From Stentor coeruleus (lineage: Eukaryota; Ciliophora; Heterotrichea; Heterotrichida; Stentoridae), in the NCBI GenBank assembly GCA_001970955.1, contig MPUH01000118.1, forward strand, positions 1 to 64,000: a DNA stretch of 64,000 nucleotides, given 5' to 3'. This document shows positions 8,762 through 20,400 of this stretch, in pieces. A program made the translations under genes and the position numbers. The first letter of the stretch is position 1. Each line of letters opens with the position of its first letter. The notes under the pieces were generated by a model that worked only from the letters and a program-made list of their open reading frames with translations, was not told the DNA's origin and ran no database searches.

Positions 8762-10939
8762 TTATTCGCTTTTCCCGAAGGATTGACAAATCTTAGAATC
8801 TTCACTAAGATTAGAGAAAATCGAGAGTCTTTCATTGGTTTTCATAGTAATTCTAAGTTTCTTATTACTTGGAATTATAATACCAGCAAACCATGTGCTT
8901 AACTCTTCAACTCTAATCAAAGCGACTTTTGTGTTTTTTTGTTCATCATGCACCGGTAAGTTTTTATGTAATGCTGCCACATCTTTAAGCCTAACTTTCA
9001 GTGCTGAGTATGCTCGGGAGTTTGGAAGGATCATCAAAATAGCATAAAGCGATTTCAGCAAATAAGGATACTTGTAATGATTTAAAAGCTGTAGCCTCAA
9101 ATCTAAATAGACTTTACACACAAAAGCAGGGCTATTTAAAAACTGAACAAACCTAGCTAACTGTGTCAATAATTCAGATGTAATCAGACTTCTTGAACTA
9201 TATAAATCCTACACAATATGCAGCATTTCATAACTAAGCTCATATGCCTGAACAAGAAACGTAAGACTTAAAGCTGAAACTGGGTTAAAACACCAAGCTT
9301 TAAATAACACTTCAAAAAACTCAATACATTCATAATCCTCATTTTCAATACAATGTTTGAGTTTTTCTCTTAAATCTTCTAAACTTGGGTCAATAAGTAT
9401 AAGTTCATGTAGCAAACCTACAGTTTTTTCAACAAATTTTTGGTTTTGGTTATGCATAAGCATTGTTGCCATACTCTTGTAAACAGCTTCTGTACCTAGA
9501 TTTTTACATAAACATGGGATAATATGTTCAGCTATTTGATCTAAAATCAAAAGATTATGTGAAAACAGCTTAAGAATCATACTTATGACTTTATCAAAAT
9601 ACCCTTTATAATCAGCAATTGTGCATAAAACTTGTAAAGCACCTTCAACAACTGATTCTTCAGGGTCAGTTATCCGTGAAGACAAAGTTTCTAGTAATTG
9701 TTCCAGTTTAGATTCAATACTTTCTGGATGTATTGCTTGAAGTGATATAATCCATTCTAATATCGATTCTTTTGTAACTTTAGACTCGTGGTTGATAAAT
9801 TGCATTAAAACTTCAACTGTTTGTTCAAATTGATGAATAGTTGTCTCTCTATTTGTAGTCTTAAAAAAATTAAGCAACTTTATATTCACATTAGCAGCTT
9901 TTTCAGATATTTTTGGAGAAGTATCAGCGAGGCATTGTAATGTAGAACTTAAGATTATAGGAAATATTTTGAAAAGGACTTTATCACTTTTGTCCAATAA
10001 TTCTGAAGTCCATGTTATAGCTTCAATTCTAACACCTTCATTTATATGCCCTGTAAGTTTTGATAAAGTCTGCATGACAAACAGTAAATCTAATTCTCCA
10101 TATATCGAATGTAGGATTTCTTTTTTTATATCAGACAAAAAAGAAAAAGCTGATTTCTTTGCAGGCTCCATCTTAGAAGCCAACATCAAAAAAACCCCTT
10201 CAAAAAAATATGAGAGGTAACCAATAAGACTAAAATTTGGTATAGAGTCTAAGACAATAAGCCATGAAACTAGAAGTTTTTGAACATTATGGCTTGTTGA
10301 GCTCATGACCATTTCTCTAATGATTTGCATGAATTTGTGTATGCTGAAAATTTTTGTATTAGCTTCACATTCTACAACTAGAGTTTTGAGTAAAGAGTCT
10401 AGTTTTTCTACAGCTTTTTTTACATTTTGGTCGTTATCAGCGAATAAGTCGCTCATTGGACGAAAAATTGTGTCGAATGATTCTAAGACTTTGATTTTAC
10501 AAGATTTACTTATGTTATACATAGTCTCAATAGCCGAATAACGGATTTTACAGTCGTTGTCTCGAAAACAAGAGATGACTGGGTATATGAGAAATGGGGT
10601 TAAAGAGAGAAACTCGTCGCTGACTATTACTATTGAAGATATAGCTGAGAATGCCATTAGGCCTGCTTTTTTGAGGATTTCTAAGGAACTTTCTATGTAA
10701 TCAACTTTAAACATTTCGATTGCGCTTTGGATCATTTGGATATTGCCTTTTTCTGTATATACTAGGAGAATTTTTTGCAAGTCGTAGCCAGCTTGTTTGC
10801 GTTTTTCATTGCTTTTGTCTATTAGTTGTTTGAGGACTTGGGCTGGGATTTCTTTTTTTATAGGAAAACTCGCTGAAGATAAACTAAGAAGCCTTTCAGT
10901 CATTACCCCAAATGATGCTTCAGAGAGTGATCTATCCAT
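8762..10939 (-). CDS. VAC14: VAC14, scaffold of the PIKfyve/Fab1 complex
   Basis: Two exons joined across a 15-nt intron (9198-9212) give a 720-residue protein, close to the family's usual 750-880. The N-terminal exon is alpha-solenoid (HEAT-type repeats), with family sequence such as RKQAGYDLQKILL near residue 35, TPFLIYPVISCFRDNDCKIR near 115, and MSDLFADNDQNVKKAVEKLD near 165. The C-terminal exon carries the strongest VAC14 signature, LLNHYKYPYLLKSLYAILM followed by LPNSRAYSALKVRL. Without splicing the frame stops at once; with it the frame runs on as HIV-SRSLITSELLTQLARF. VAC14 holds Fab1/PIKfyve and Fig4 together at endosomal membranes to make PI(3,5)P2. Neither partner is in this window. 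The start at 10939 gives the conserved N-terminus and follows a leader with no upstream ATG in frame. Confidence 0.93.
9198..9212 (-). other. 15-nt intron in VAC14
   Basis: On the minus strand it reads GTAGGATTTATATAG. Removing it joins two VAC14 exons in frame (phase 2). It has GT/AG ends and A at position 10, like the other three introns here. Confidence 0.93.
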
Positions 10940-11686
10940 TATGTTTTATTTATAAATATAATTATTTACATTTTCTTGTAGATTTTAGGTTTTATGTATT
11001 TTTATAGTGTAAGTTTATGATTGGGCTGATATTTTTATAATGTTTGGAATCATTTAAGAAATTATATCTATATCATGTGTTTAATTATTGTTATGGTAAT
11101 TTAGTATATATTTAGGGTTTTATAAATTGCAAAAAATATGAGAATTTATAAGAAGGATAAAAAGATTTATATAATAAAAATTTATGAAGTCTTTTGATGT
11201 ACTTTAATATGCATATAGAAAATTATGATGGTTTAAATTCTTACTGAAATATAGGAAAATAATAACTATTTAACCTATGCAAAAATCATGAAGATGATGA
11301 ATAAATAGTAATTAAGCAATAGAACTAGGAATATCAAGCATTTTTAGTAATATTATTATATAATACCCTAGCATTAAATCCTACAATTTAAATCAAAAAA
11401 TACACTTTTACCTTAAAAAAAAATTTTTATAAAACCTGCACTCATCATCCAACATTTTCAATATAACAATATCTGCTCCATAATCAACCTCACATAATTT
11501 TCCTGTATAATCCCAAAATTAGCAAAATAATCCAAAAAATCATCAAAAACTCACAAAAAGTCTTTCTCATGCCAATATAAAAAAACTATCTTAAATAATA
11601 AAATTCCTAAAATCTATCAAGCAAAAATCTTAATAACCAATATTATATTCAAAAGTATTAGAAAGTAAGTCATATAGAAAAAATAT
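10940..11686. other. Intergenic, tandem minus-strand genes
   Basis: The half next to the VAC14 start (10940-11130) has more G than C on the plus strand. The half next to the 3' end of the following gene (11370-11640) is markedly C-rich and G-poor. No ORF, RNA or repeat recognised. Confidence 0.5.
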
Positions 11687-12214
11687 TTATAAACTGGATT
11701 GCTTAGTGTATTTCCGATAATTCGCATGAGTATAATTGGCTTCTTTAATAAATCCAAGACTTAATAAAGAATCCTGTGGAGACGCCCCTGTAATTGATCT
11801 CCTAGGTCCATTAATTCTTGCATGGTATATCACAGAGGGTTTGAAAGGTATTAATTGTTGAACCCTTTCAATATTCTCTATATCGCATATAGACAAGTTA
11901 TCTGTCATGCAAGATCTAGATCGAAATATTGATCTTTTTACAAAGCGAACTGGCGACTTGAGAATTCTCTTTGGGAAACCACTATTGGTAGCAGGGGTAT
12001 CAAAGACAATATTTTGGATTATGGAACTGTTTTTTCTAGGGTTGGGATACCTTGATTGAATAGTTCGAGGTCTATAAGGCAAAATAGCAGTTTTAGGAGC
12101 TTCTTCAATTTTAGACTTCAAGTTCTTAGAGGGTCCTTTTGTGTTCCTCCCAGGACTGTTATCCCAAGGTGAAATGCCAAAATCTTCTTCTTTTTCTTTC
12201 GGCAATCTTATCAT
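11687..12214 (-). CDS. Hypothetical basic protein, 175 aa
   Basis: Not recognised. One exon, ATG at 12214, TAA stop. The protein is rich in Pro, Ser, Arg and Lys (for example AILPYRPRTIQSRYPNPRK), has no membrane segment or signal peptide, and looks mostly disordered. Serine-rich patches (RSIFRSRSCMTD; GPRRSITGASPQDS) would suit phosphorylation. The last 25 residues (SLLSLGFIKEANYTHANY) are the only stretch that looks folded. Codon use matches neighbouring genes, so I take it as real. It has long AT-rich spacers on both sides and no informative neighbour. Confidence 0.6.
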   Translation of the reverse strand: MIRLPKEKEEDFGISPWDNSPGRNTKGPSKNLKSKIEEAPKTAILPYRPRTIQSRYPNPRKNSSIIQNIVFDTPATNSGFPKRILKSPVRFVKRSIFRSRSCMTDNLSICDIENIERVQQLIPFKPSVIYHARINGPRRSITGASPQDSLLSLGFIKEANYTHANYRKYTKQSSL

Positions 12215-13062
12215 AGTTTAATAGTTAATCTATTATTTCAATTATTTTTATCATATAAATTCTCAACTGTATAATTTTCATATGCTATAAAGAATTATTA
12301 AACCTATGTAGTGAATCTGAAAAGTTTGAATAGATAAAGGTTGACAAAGTTAAAAATATCTATTTAATGTAATATATTCAATATATCAGCATTAAAGATT
12401 GTTATAATTTATTAATTCTTCCTAGTAAATCTTGTTTAATAGACACTGATTTTAATATTGTTTATCAAAAATATAACATAAAAGTAACACTAAAAACATT
12501 TTCATATATACTTCTCATTTTGCCTCTAATTTAACAGTATTTTATTTATTAATAATCGTAAAGTAACTAAAATATTTTATTTCAACAACAGCATACCCTT
12601 TAAATTCTTGAATTGCTCTGACATAGTTTTTTTTACAATCATATAATTTCAGAAGTTTATGAAATATGTGACTTTATTTGTTAACTAATAAATGCGATTT
12701 TGCCTGACTAGAGTAAATTATAATTATAAGGAATTCACTGTTATATATGTGGCTTTTACCCTTCAAGGATTTAATTTTACCCTTTTTATGTTTTATTATG
12801 TATTTCAGGCTGTCTCAGATTAGTTAAATTAGTGTTTTGTTACCTATAAATTCTTATATTAGGTATTAGCTGCTTATCATTTATCTTTTTCATGATAAGA
12901 AAGGATAATTAGCTGTGGGCGAGGTTTTAAGATTTAGGTATAATTTCGCTGATTTTAAACATAAATAATCTCTTGATATTTAAACCTGTATAGAAAAAAT
13001 TATCCAATGCCTTCTATTTTGCAAATATTAATAATATACCATTATAATTTTAATTAATAAAT
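12215..13062. other. Intergenic between divergent genes
   Basis: AT-rich spacer holding the 5' flanks of a minus-strand gene and the plus-strand RING gene. No ORF beyond chance length, no repeat and no RNA gene recognised. Confidence 0.5.
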
Positions 13063-13998
13063 ATGCTTTTAGCTCATTTACTTATCCTCCAAGCTTTACT
13101 ATGTGTTGACTCTTCAAAATTCTACAAGCCCAACTTTCATATCTTTAAAATGAAAAATCCTCCAGCTATCAAACTTTCTCATCCCTCACAATTTCATCGT
13201 TTTCAAGAAAAATCTTCGTCTCCAATTCTAGACTCCTTTTCTATACAAAATTCCAACTCGATTCCCGAAAATCCACACAACCTACTATATCAAGACAAGC
13301 CTTTCCATAAAAAAGCCTCTAAAAAATACATCAACACCCAATCCAAAATCCAAGCATTTACATCAACCCCTATCAAACACAAAATGCGTTTTTTAAAAGA
13401 CAAGCCAAAAAGCTCTTCATCTTTAGTTTTAGGTATAACCATACCCCTATGTTTAGGAACCTTTCTTTTTAGGTAAAATTTACATAGTATATACATCTGT
13501 AAAAAATACATAATAAAATGCAAAAATACTACTCGAAACAAAAATTCTATAGTAAATGATATCTCTATAAGAGCTTATAATATAAACGATATTACAGTTG
13601 TTAATATTGGGCCTTCTGAACCTATATATGATACTTCAAAACTTACAGGACCAGTTCCAGATGCTATAAGATTAATAGGAGCAAATGGGAGTGCAATGTT
13701 AAAACCTATTGATATACCTTTACCACAAAATTATACTGAAAATACAGAAAGGGTTTTATTAGAACATATTTCTATTAATGAAGAGAATTTTGATGTTATT
13801 GTACCTATTGTGTATTATAATAGAAATGATGTGTATTATGCTGGTAGAATTTGCCAATTATGTGGAGTTGAGTTTGGACCGAGATATGATCATCGTAAAT
13901 TACCGTGCTCGCATATTTTTCATGGGTCCTGCATTTTTCATTGGATGATTATTAAAGGTAAAAAGTTTTGCCCTGTGGATAATTTTTCTTATGAGTAG
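13063..13998 (+). CDS. Single-pass membrane RING-type E3 ligase candidate
   Basis: Two exons joined by a 15-nt intron (13473-13487) give 306 residues. The first exon starts with a signal peptide (MLLAHLLILQALLCVDSS), then about 100 polar luminal residues, then a TM helix (SSLVLGITIPLCLGTFLF) that crosses the splice site. The second exon is cytosolic and ends in a RING-like domain at about 260-305: CQLCGVEF, then LPCSHIFHGSCIFHW, then KKFCPVDN. Seven of eight zinc ligands are present; the last Cys of CPxC is Asp. The topology of signal peptide, one TM and C-terminal RING-H2 resembles Goliath/RNF13-type ligases of endosomes, but I see no clear PA domain. Splicing is supported because the exon-1 frame otherwise ends at once and the exon-2 frame is open from the junction to the RING. 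Function as an E3 is inference. Confidence 0.82.
13473..13487 (+). other. 15-nt intron in membrane RING gene
   Basis: GTAAAATTTACATAG. Splicing keeps one frame across the TM segment into the RING exon (exon 2 is open from 13488 to the stop at 13998). It matches the other introns in length, ends and A at position 10. Confidence 0.9.
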
Positions 13999-14242
13999 AG
14001 CGTATATTAGGCAGACTTTGTAGTAAAATAATAAATATTTTGGATTTTAGTTTTGATAGTAATATAAGATTTAAGCTAGAATTTATGTAGTATTTTGTGA
14101 AATAGATTTTTAAATATAATTTTCTGTAAATCCAATAATCAAAACTTCTTATATAATCATATCTTATTAAAAACTTGTTAATAATCTTATCTTTATTGCA
14201 ACTCTAAAGTAATGCATATTAAGAATTTAGGAATTATAATAG

Positions 14243-15487
14243 ATGATATCTCAAATATACATATTATCACTAAGAGGTGATGTGATTATTAAAAAAGATT
14301 ATAGATCAGATGTGCCAAAGGACAGCGGAGATATATTTTTTCGCAATTACAAACTTTCTCAAAACGAAGTCCCACCTGTGATTTGTTTATACGATGTCAA
14401 TTTTATGCATATGGTTAGAGAAGGGATGATTTTACTATGCACTTCAACAGAAAATGTATCTCCATCTTATGCTTTTGATCTAATGCTTTCAATAATAAGA
14501 GTGATCAAAGACTTCTGCGGCAGATTCAGTGAAGACACAATCCGCAAGAATTTCATCCTAATCTACGAACTTCTCGAAGAAATGATCGACTTTGGTTATG
14601 CTCAAACCACTAATTCAGAAACTTTAAAAAACTACATAATAAACGAAGCAATCCTTCAAAATTTATCATTCTCAAAAGATTTACCTCAAATATCATCTCA
14701 GCGATCAATAACAAAAAATAAAGAAGAAATATTCATCGATATCATAGAAAAAATATCAGGTCTTTTCAATTTCAATGGTTACACAATAAACTCATCAATA
14801 GAAGGATGTTTACAAATGAAATCTTTTCTTCAAGATGGTTCTGAACTAGAACTTTGTCTTGATGACCGTAAGTCTTCATGTGCAAGTGAAATCCCTGATA
14901 AAATTCTATTCGAAGACTTTAATTTCCATTATTCAGCTGATCATTCTAGATTTACCCAAGATCGGATCTTAACAATAACCCCACCAAAAGGTGAATTTAC
15001 AGTGGCTAATTATAGAATCAAAGGGGATTATAATTATCCATTTAGAATATTCCCTTATATAGACAATATTGATAAACATACTTATGATATTTCTATAAAA
15101 CTTAAAGCACTTTTTCCTGAAAAAATCCAAGCTAGAAATGTTTTTATAAGGTTTGTATTACCAAAATGCATTAAATCAGCTAAGTTCACTTTGATTAAAG
15201 GAATGAAAAAACAACGTGTTAGGTATGATAGGCATACAAGAACTGTTAATTGGGATATTGATGAGATGAATGGGAATAGTGAGGAAATATTACAGACTAT
15301 TATTGGAACTAATGAAGAATTTAAGATGAAAGATTTAAGTCAAGTGTCAATGAGTTTTGATATTGCGAATTATTGTGTGTCGAATTTGAGGGTGGATTAT
15401 GTGAAAGTTATTGTTGGGAAGAAAGGGAAAGTGCCAAAGTGGATTAGGTATACGACAAAGTCTAGTTCTTATGTATGTAGGGCTTAA
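14243..15487 (+). CDS. AP4M1: AP-4 adaptor complex, mu subunit
   Basis: A 414-residue, single-exon protein, slightly shorter than human AP4M1 (453). Residues 1-140 form the longin-like mu N-domain, opening MISQIYILSLRGDVIIKKDY, close to the AP-4 mu start (MISQFFILS...). The mu homology domain spans about 170-414, from the region FNGYTINSSIEGCLQMKSFL through PKGEFTVANYRIKGDYNYPF to the C-terminal VRYDRHTRTVNWDIDEMNG. AP-4 is a non-clathrin adaptor at the trans-Golgi network that selects tyrosine-motif cargo through the mu MHD. Choice of AP-4 over AP-1/2/3 rests mainly on the N-terminal sequence and is probable, not certain. It follows the membrane RING gene on the same strand; the other traffic genes here (ANTH adaptor, VAC14) are not adjacent to it. 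Confidence 0.85.
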   Translation: MISQIYILSLRGDVIIKKDYRSDVPKDSGDIFFRNYKLSQNEVPPVICLYDVNFMHMVREGMILLCTSTENVSPSYAFDLMLSIIRVIKDFCGRFSEDTIRKNFILIYELLEEMIDFGYAQTTNSETLKNYIINEAILQNLSFSKDLPQISSQRSITKNKEEIFIDIIEKISGLFNFNGYTINSSIEGCLQMKSFLQDGSELELCLDDRKSSCASEIPDKILFEDFNFHYSADHSRFTQDRILTITPPKGEFTVANYRIKGDYNYPFRIFPYIDNIDKHTYDISIKLKALFPEKIQARNVFIRFVLPKCIKSAKFTLIKGMKKQRVRYDRHTRTVNWDIDEMNGNSEEILQTIIGTNEEFKMKDLSQVSMSFDIANYCVSNLRVDYVKVIVGKKGKVPKWIRYTTKSSSYVCRA

Positions 15488-16317
15488 ATAGTTTTTGGGG
15501 CTGAAGTTTGGGTTTTTAAAGAGTTTTAATTATGTTATGGTGAGGATTTTATGAATTTTTATGTTAAGATAGATGATTAAGATAAGGGTTGATTAGTTTT
15601 ATAGGATGACTTAGTTGATAGGATTTAGGTTTGTAAGGGTTTTAAGAGCAAGTTTTAGGAGAATTGGAAGTTTTGGGAAAGTTGGAGAGTTTTTGGGAAA
15701 GTTGGAGAGTTTTTAGAAATATGGATTACTTTGAGAAATATTGTGGATTGGGCTTGCTGAATTAGCTTGGTGATTGGAAAGTTGCTTATTGTGGCTGATA
15801 ATTTAGATTGTATATTTTAGGATATATTTCTGCTTTGATGAGAAATGATGGTATACTTCTTCTAAAATGCTTGGATAAGCAACTGTTATAGAGAGTAGAT
15901 TAAAGTAGTAATAATTACTTGATTAGACGGTCTAAGGTTTATGATAATTTAAGTTGAAGTTAGTTGGAAATCTGATTGTAAAAGCTAAGACAAGTATCAG
16001 AAAACAATTGGATAATGGAATAGAAATTGAAAACATAAAGAAAAGGCTGATAACATACTAATGGTAACTTGCAAGTATAAATATTTGCTATCTAAAATCT
16101 AAATCAGTAGTTTAAAGCTTCAAAATTAAAAATTTCCTAATTTAATTTAACTTTTTACTTGATGTTAATAATGGATTTTAATAATTATATTTTTACACTA
16201 TTTACTCTCTGTATGGCTTCTGTATGATCTCTAAAAAAAAATAACAATTGCTAGCTTGAATTAGGAAAATCATTCACATAAGTGACATTTTTGGCCTCAG
16301 AAAATTTTATGATATAA
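15488..16317. other. Intergenic, tandem plus-strand genes
   Basis: The first 350 bp after the AP-4 mu stop are strikingly G-rich and C-poor on the sense strand, as in other 3' flanks here, and contain a 20-bp tandem duplication at 15671-15710. No gene recognised. Confidence 0.5.
15671..15710. repeat. 20-bp exact tandem duplication
   Basis: Two perfect head-to-tail copies of TTTTGGGAAAGTTGGAGAGT, followed by TTTT. It lies in a G-rich 3' flank. It is probably replication slippage. Confidence 0.9.
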
Positions 16318-17460
16318 ATGAGCCAAAGGATACTTAGAGATAAAAAGAAACCAACAATAAAGCTGGGGAAAATAAAAAGTTTAGCATCAATTTCTAAAAC
16401 TCCAAAGTACACAGTTAAGCTTACTGAACGCAAGGTGACAAAAACATCGAGTGAAATACCCTTTAATATTCCTATAAATGAACAGCCTTCACCACAGCCG
16501 GACTTATCCCAAAAACTCGAAGAAGCCAAGCGTGAGATCCTAGAATATCGTCGTAAAAACAAGGAATATGAAGCAGAAAACATAAGCTTAAAAACAGAAG
16601 TTTTTAAATTATCGAAATTCGAGCGATCTATGACTATTGAATCAAGCCTTTTTTCTGAAAAATCTCCAAGTGAATCAATTGACCTATCATCGAAACAATT
16701 AGTTGAAAGACAATCAGCCAAAGAAAAAGATCTAATCTTGGAAAATGAGCAACTACAAAGCAAAATCTCCTTGATGGATACTGTTATCAGAGAGCTTAAA
16801 CAGAATGGGAAAAATCTTTACCAAGAATTCCAAAATGAACTGTTGAAATATAAAAAAGCTTTAGAAAACTCTGAGAAAAGCATGAAACTCAAAGATCTTG
16901 AAGTTTCTGAGACTAAAAAAACACTTCGAACCCTAGAAAGTCAGAAAATGACATTTGTCAGTTCCATCAAAGACCTCGAACTTGAAATAATTGCCATGAA
17001 ACAAGAAAAAGAAGCAGAAAGATCAGCTGAACTTGAACAATTACAAAAAAAAACTCAAGAAATCATAGCTTTACAAGAGCAATTAAAGAAATCCCAAGAA
17101 GAAACTAATGAAGTTCGTGAAGAGCTCCAAGATTACATAAAACGCTATAATACCTTATCAGAAAAAGCTGAGACACTACAAAAACAACTAGACAAAGAAC
17201 AGTATAATAATTTCATCTATAAATTCAAAGTTGACTACAAATTTGATTCTGGCAAATTCGTTCAAGCTCCATCCCGGCCATTTCAACGTTCCCTGACAAT
17301 AGTTGAAAACGCAAAAAAAACAACCATCGGTTCTCCTGACACTGAAACTGGGCGTCTACAAGAAAGTAAGACAGTTGAGCTCCCTAGTATACAGAAATCA
17401 AAACATGTAAGATTTGAAGGTGTTAGCAATGCTCCTCCATCTCCAAGCAATGAGTTTTAG
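16318..17460 (+). CDS. Coiled-coil protein, 380 aa
   Basis: Not recognised as a named family. One exon, ATG at 16318, TAG stop. Residues 1-60 are basic and Ser/Thr/Pro-rich. Residues 62-300 are an almost continuous coiled coil, rich in Glu, Lys, Gln and Leu (for example KLEEAKREILEYRRKNKEYE and LEQLQKKTQEIIALQEQLKK). The last 80 residues are disordered and end with VRFEGVSNAPPSPSNEF. No membrane segment. A structural or cytoskeletal role is a guess from composition. Its stop is 30 bp from the dynein stop on the other strand, a very tight tail-to-tail pair. Confidence 0.8.
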   Translation: MSQRILRDKKKPTIKLGKIKSLASISKTPKYTVKLTERKVTKTSSEIPFNIPINEQPSPQPDLSQKLEEAKREILEYRRKNKEYEAENISLKTEVFKLSKFERSMTIESSLFSEKSPSESIDLSSKQLVERQSAKEKDLILENEQLQSKISLMDTVIRELKQNGKNLYQEFQNELLKYKKALENSEKSMKLKDLEVSETKKTLRTLESQKMTFVSSIKDLELEIIAMKQEKEAERSAELEQLQKKTQEIIALQEQLKKSQEETNEVREELQDYIKRYNTLSEKAETLQKQLDKEQYNNFIYKFKVDYKFDSGKFVQAPSRPFQRSLTIVENAKKTTIGSPDTETGRLQESKTVELPSIQKSKHVRFEGVSNAPPSPSNEF

Positions 17461-17490
17461 CTATTTCATATATTAAAAAATGTTCTAAAA

Positions 17491-20400
17491 CTAATAATCT
17501 AGTTGAGTAAGTAAAGCAGCTCCTCTTTTAATCCAATGACTTTCTGTATGTTGTTTTTGGATATTTAAAAGGATTGTCAAGACAAAATTCGTTGAATGTC
17601 CTGTTGTTGAAAGTGTTCCAGCACGTCTTGAAGTCTTATAAACTGGGCATTCATAACAGTGTCTTTTAGGTTTTTCTGAAATTTTACAAGGTTTAAGCCA
17701 GATAACAGGTACAGTGCAATAAAGAATTTTAGGTAAAGGCTCGTTTAAACATTTTATATTATCATCCCATCGAGCTCCATCTAGAAACAGTCCATGAACA
17801 TAACAACCATCAGAAGGTGCAGACATTATAACATCTTTGGACTCAGATTCAGGGAGAACTTCAAAGTCAAAAGTTAATGTGTCAATTGGAATTTTGTATT
17901 TACGAGCATAGTTTTGCATAGTTCCTGTGAGGAAGGATTGGGTAAAGTAGAACCCTGATATCCAAAACACCTGCGGCGCGCCATTGTTAATCCAGTCCTG
18001 CATGAAATTAAGCCTAGTAATAAAATCATCAACCCACTGAGCTAAAGGTTTTAATGAAGGATATGCAACATTCATCCACATTTCTGGTACTCTATTATCA
18101 AAAAGCGAGTTCCCAACTTTTTCTAAATCTGCAGACATTGTCACAAGCCCAGCAACCGCTTCTTTAAGCTGTACAGTTGATACCCTCACAACTTGTAATA
18201 GTCTATTAAATCTAATAAGTTCTTGAATAAGCACTGTATTCATACTTTCTTCATATCTCATTGGGTAGTTCTTTGTACATTCTTCTAAATCAAATAACGT
18301 AGGCATTTTCTTAAATATCCCCACAGCAATTTCTGTCATTATTTGCTCAGGAGTTTTATCTGTAGCTCCAGCTGTACGAGGAAGTAAAGATAAACAAGTA
18401 GATAAAAGTAAAAAGCTTTCATTTATAGCACTTGTTATTGATGCATTATCATGTAAACCAAAAACTTCAGTCATATCATGATGAGGTAAACGTTCTTCTA
18501 TATAACTAATATATGATCCTATTGTCCCTTCAGGAGGTATTTCATAAGCTGAGCAATCATTAATTCTATAAGAATCTCTAAGAACTTCTGAGGTATAAAA
18601 GTCAGCTAAAATAATATTAATAGTCCTACGATCCCATATATCAGTAACTCTACCACCATAATTCGCTTCAGCAACCATATATTTTAAAGCATCCCATGGA
18701 ATTGCCTCATATTCATTAAGAAACATCCTCAGCTGATAAAAAGATATACTCAAATCACTCATTGAAAACTCATAAGGAATATTCCAACCTAAAGCCCCGA
18801 ATTTTCTTCTTTCTTGGATTAAAGCGTGGAAGAAACTTAAACCATACACAAGACGTTTGAATTCTTTTAATTTAACACAATCTTCAAAAGCTGCCATTTC
18901 ATATGAATAATAAGATCTAATAAGGTTCTTTTTAAGACCTTTTGGAGGTTCATTTGTTATTTTTATTCCTGACTGGAGAATTGACACTGGGAAAGTTTCT
19001 GCTGGCATTGAAGTTAACCATAATCTAAAGTCATCATTTGTTTCTTCAGGGATAATTTCATCAACTTTTCTTTCAAGAACTGTAATCCAACTACCTGCTA
19101 AATGACAATTTTGTAATACAACCCATCCTCCTTCACCTACAGCTCTTTCTAATGCTGCTTCTGCTATAGGTCCTTGCTTATCTCCTAAAGATAAAGCTGT
19201 CATTTTGTTTCTAACACCCATACTATTTGCTAGTTTCTCTATTTCAACTATAGGATCAACACCTGGGCTTAATATGAAAATTATAGGAATTGTTGGCCCT
19301 GAATCTTTGAAAGATAATTCCAAATTGAAAGGTGGTGGGGATATGAATTCTGGTCCTAATTCATCTTTTATAAGTTTTTCTATAGCTGGAATAACTTTAT
19401 CAGGTCTGATAATCCTTAGTACTATTATTTGTTGGAATGTTGTGAGCTTGGATTTCACATCTCCAGGCCAAGGTATAGATTCAGGATTAGCTGCTTCCCA
19501 TACCGCTTTCCATTCATTGACATTATGTGTGAAGTTCTTATGGAAATTATTGAAAGCTTCAAATTCACTTAATTCTAATATTGATGCCCAGTCTTTATTT
19601 TCCAACCACATTCTTTCACCTTTTTGTGTTGGGTTTGGATGAGTTATTGAAGTTTTCGTCCCTCCTGCCATGAGGAATCTTAATTCAGCAGGGTTGATTC
19701 TTGCTTCACCAGTCATGATTTTTATCGCAAGAGTCAATGAAAAAAGCAGTTTATCTTTTTCATATAACGACCTACATACATTTTGATATAACAACAAAGT
19801 AAAAGTGCTATTAAGGTTTTTAACACGTTCTTGTAATGAACTAGTTTTCTCAGCTTCGGTTATAGCTTGAAGATAGATTCTTTCATACCATTCAAGTGAG
19901 TATTGATACATAGATTCAATAATACACAAATCAGCACAACAGAAAAACAATTGGGAGACTCGATTGGCTACAGGTCGATAGTTTTTCCTAGTTTCATTGA
20001 TATTTTTCTGTATAATTTCTTGTTTTTCTAATTGTTGATGGATTTCTTTAGATGTTTCTTTAGATTGAGATAAGAAGTCTATAAGAGTTTCATCTTCTAA
20101 AATATCCCCTTCAGCATTGGACACTAAACTCAAAATACTGTCTTCGAGTCTTTTGATTTCTTTTTTAAATCTTGCTGAGTCCTGAATGCATTTTTGTCTA
20201 CTAGCTTCTATATGTGGAGCTTCAGAGTTTACAGTCAACGCAAGCATTTGATCTAAAAGTCCTTCTTCTGTAGTCATAAAATTCAACATAACAACTCTTA
20301 CGCAGATTTCAGGGGAATAATGAGGCCTAGGTAGTTTTGTTGTCATAAAAAGCTTGAAATCTCTACTCATTTCTGCAGCTTTTTCACCTATTTTCACTAC

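Noticed and set aside
16251-16763. 170-codon minus-strand frame opposite the start of the 380-aa coiled-coil gene
   Set aside because: Shadow of the plus-strand coding sequence; Ser/Phe-rich reverse reading, with no motif.
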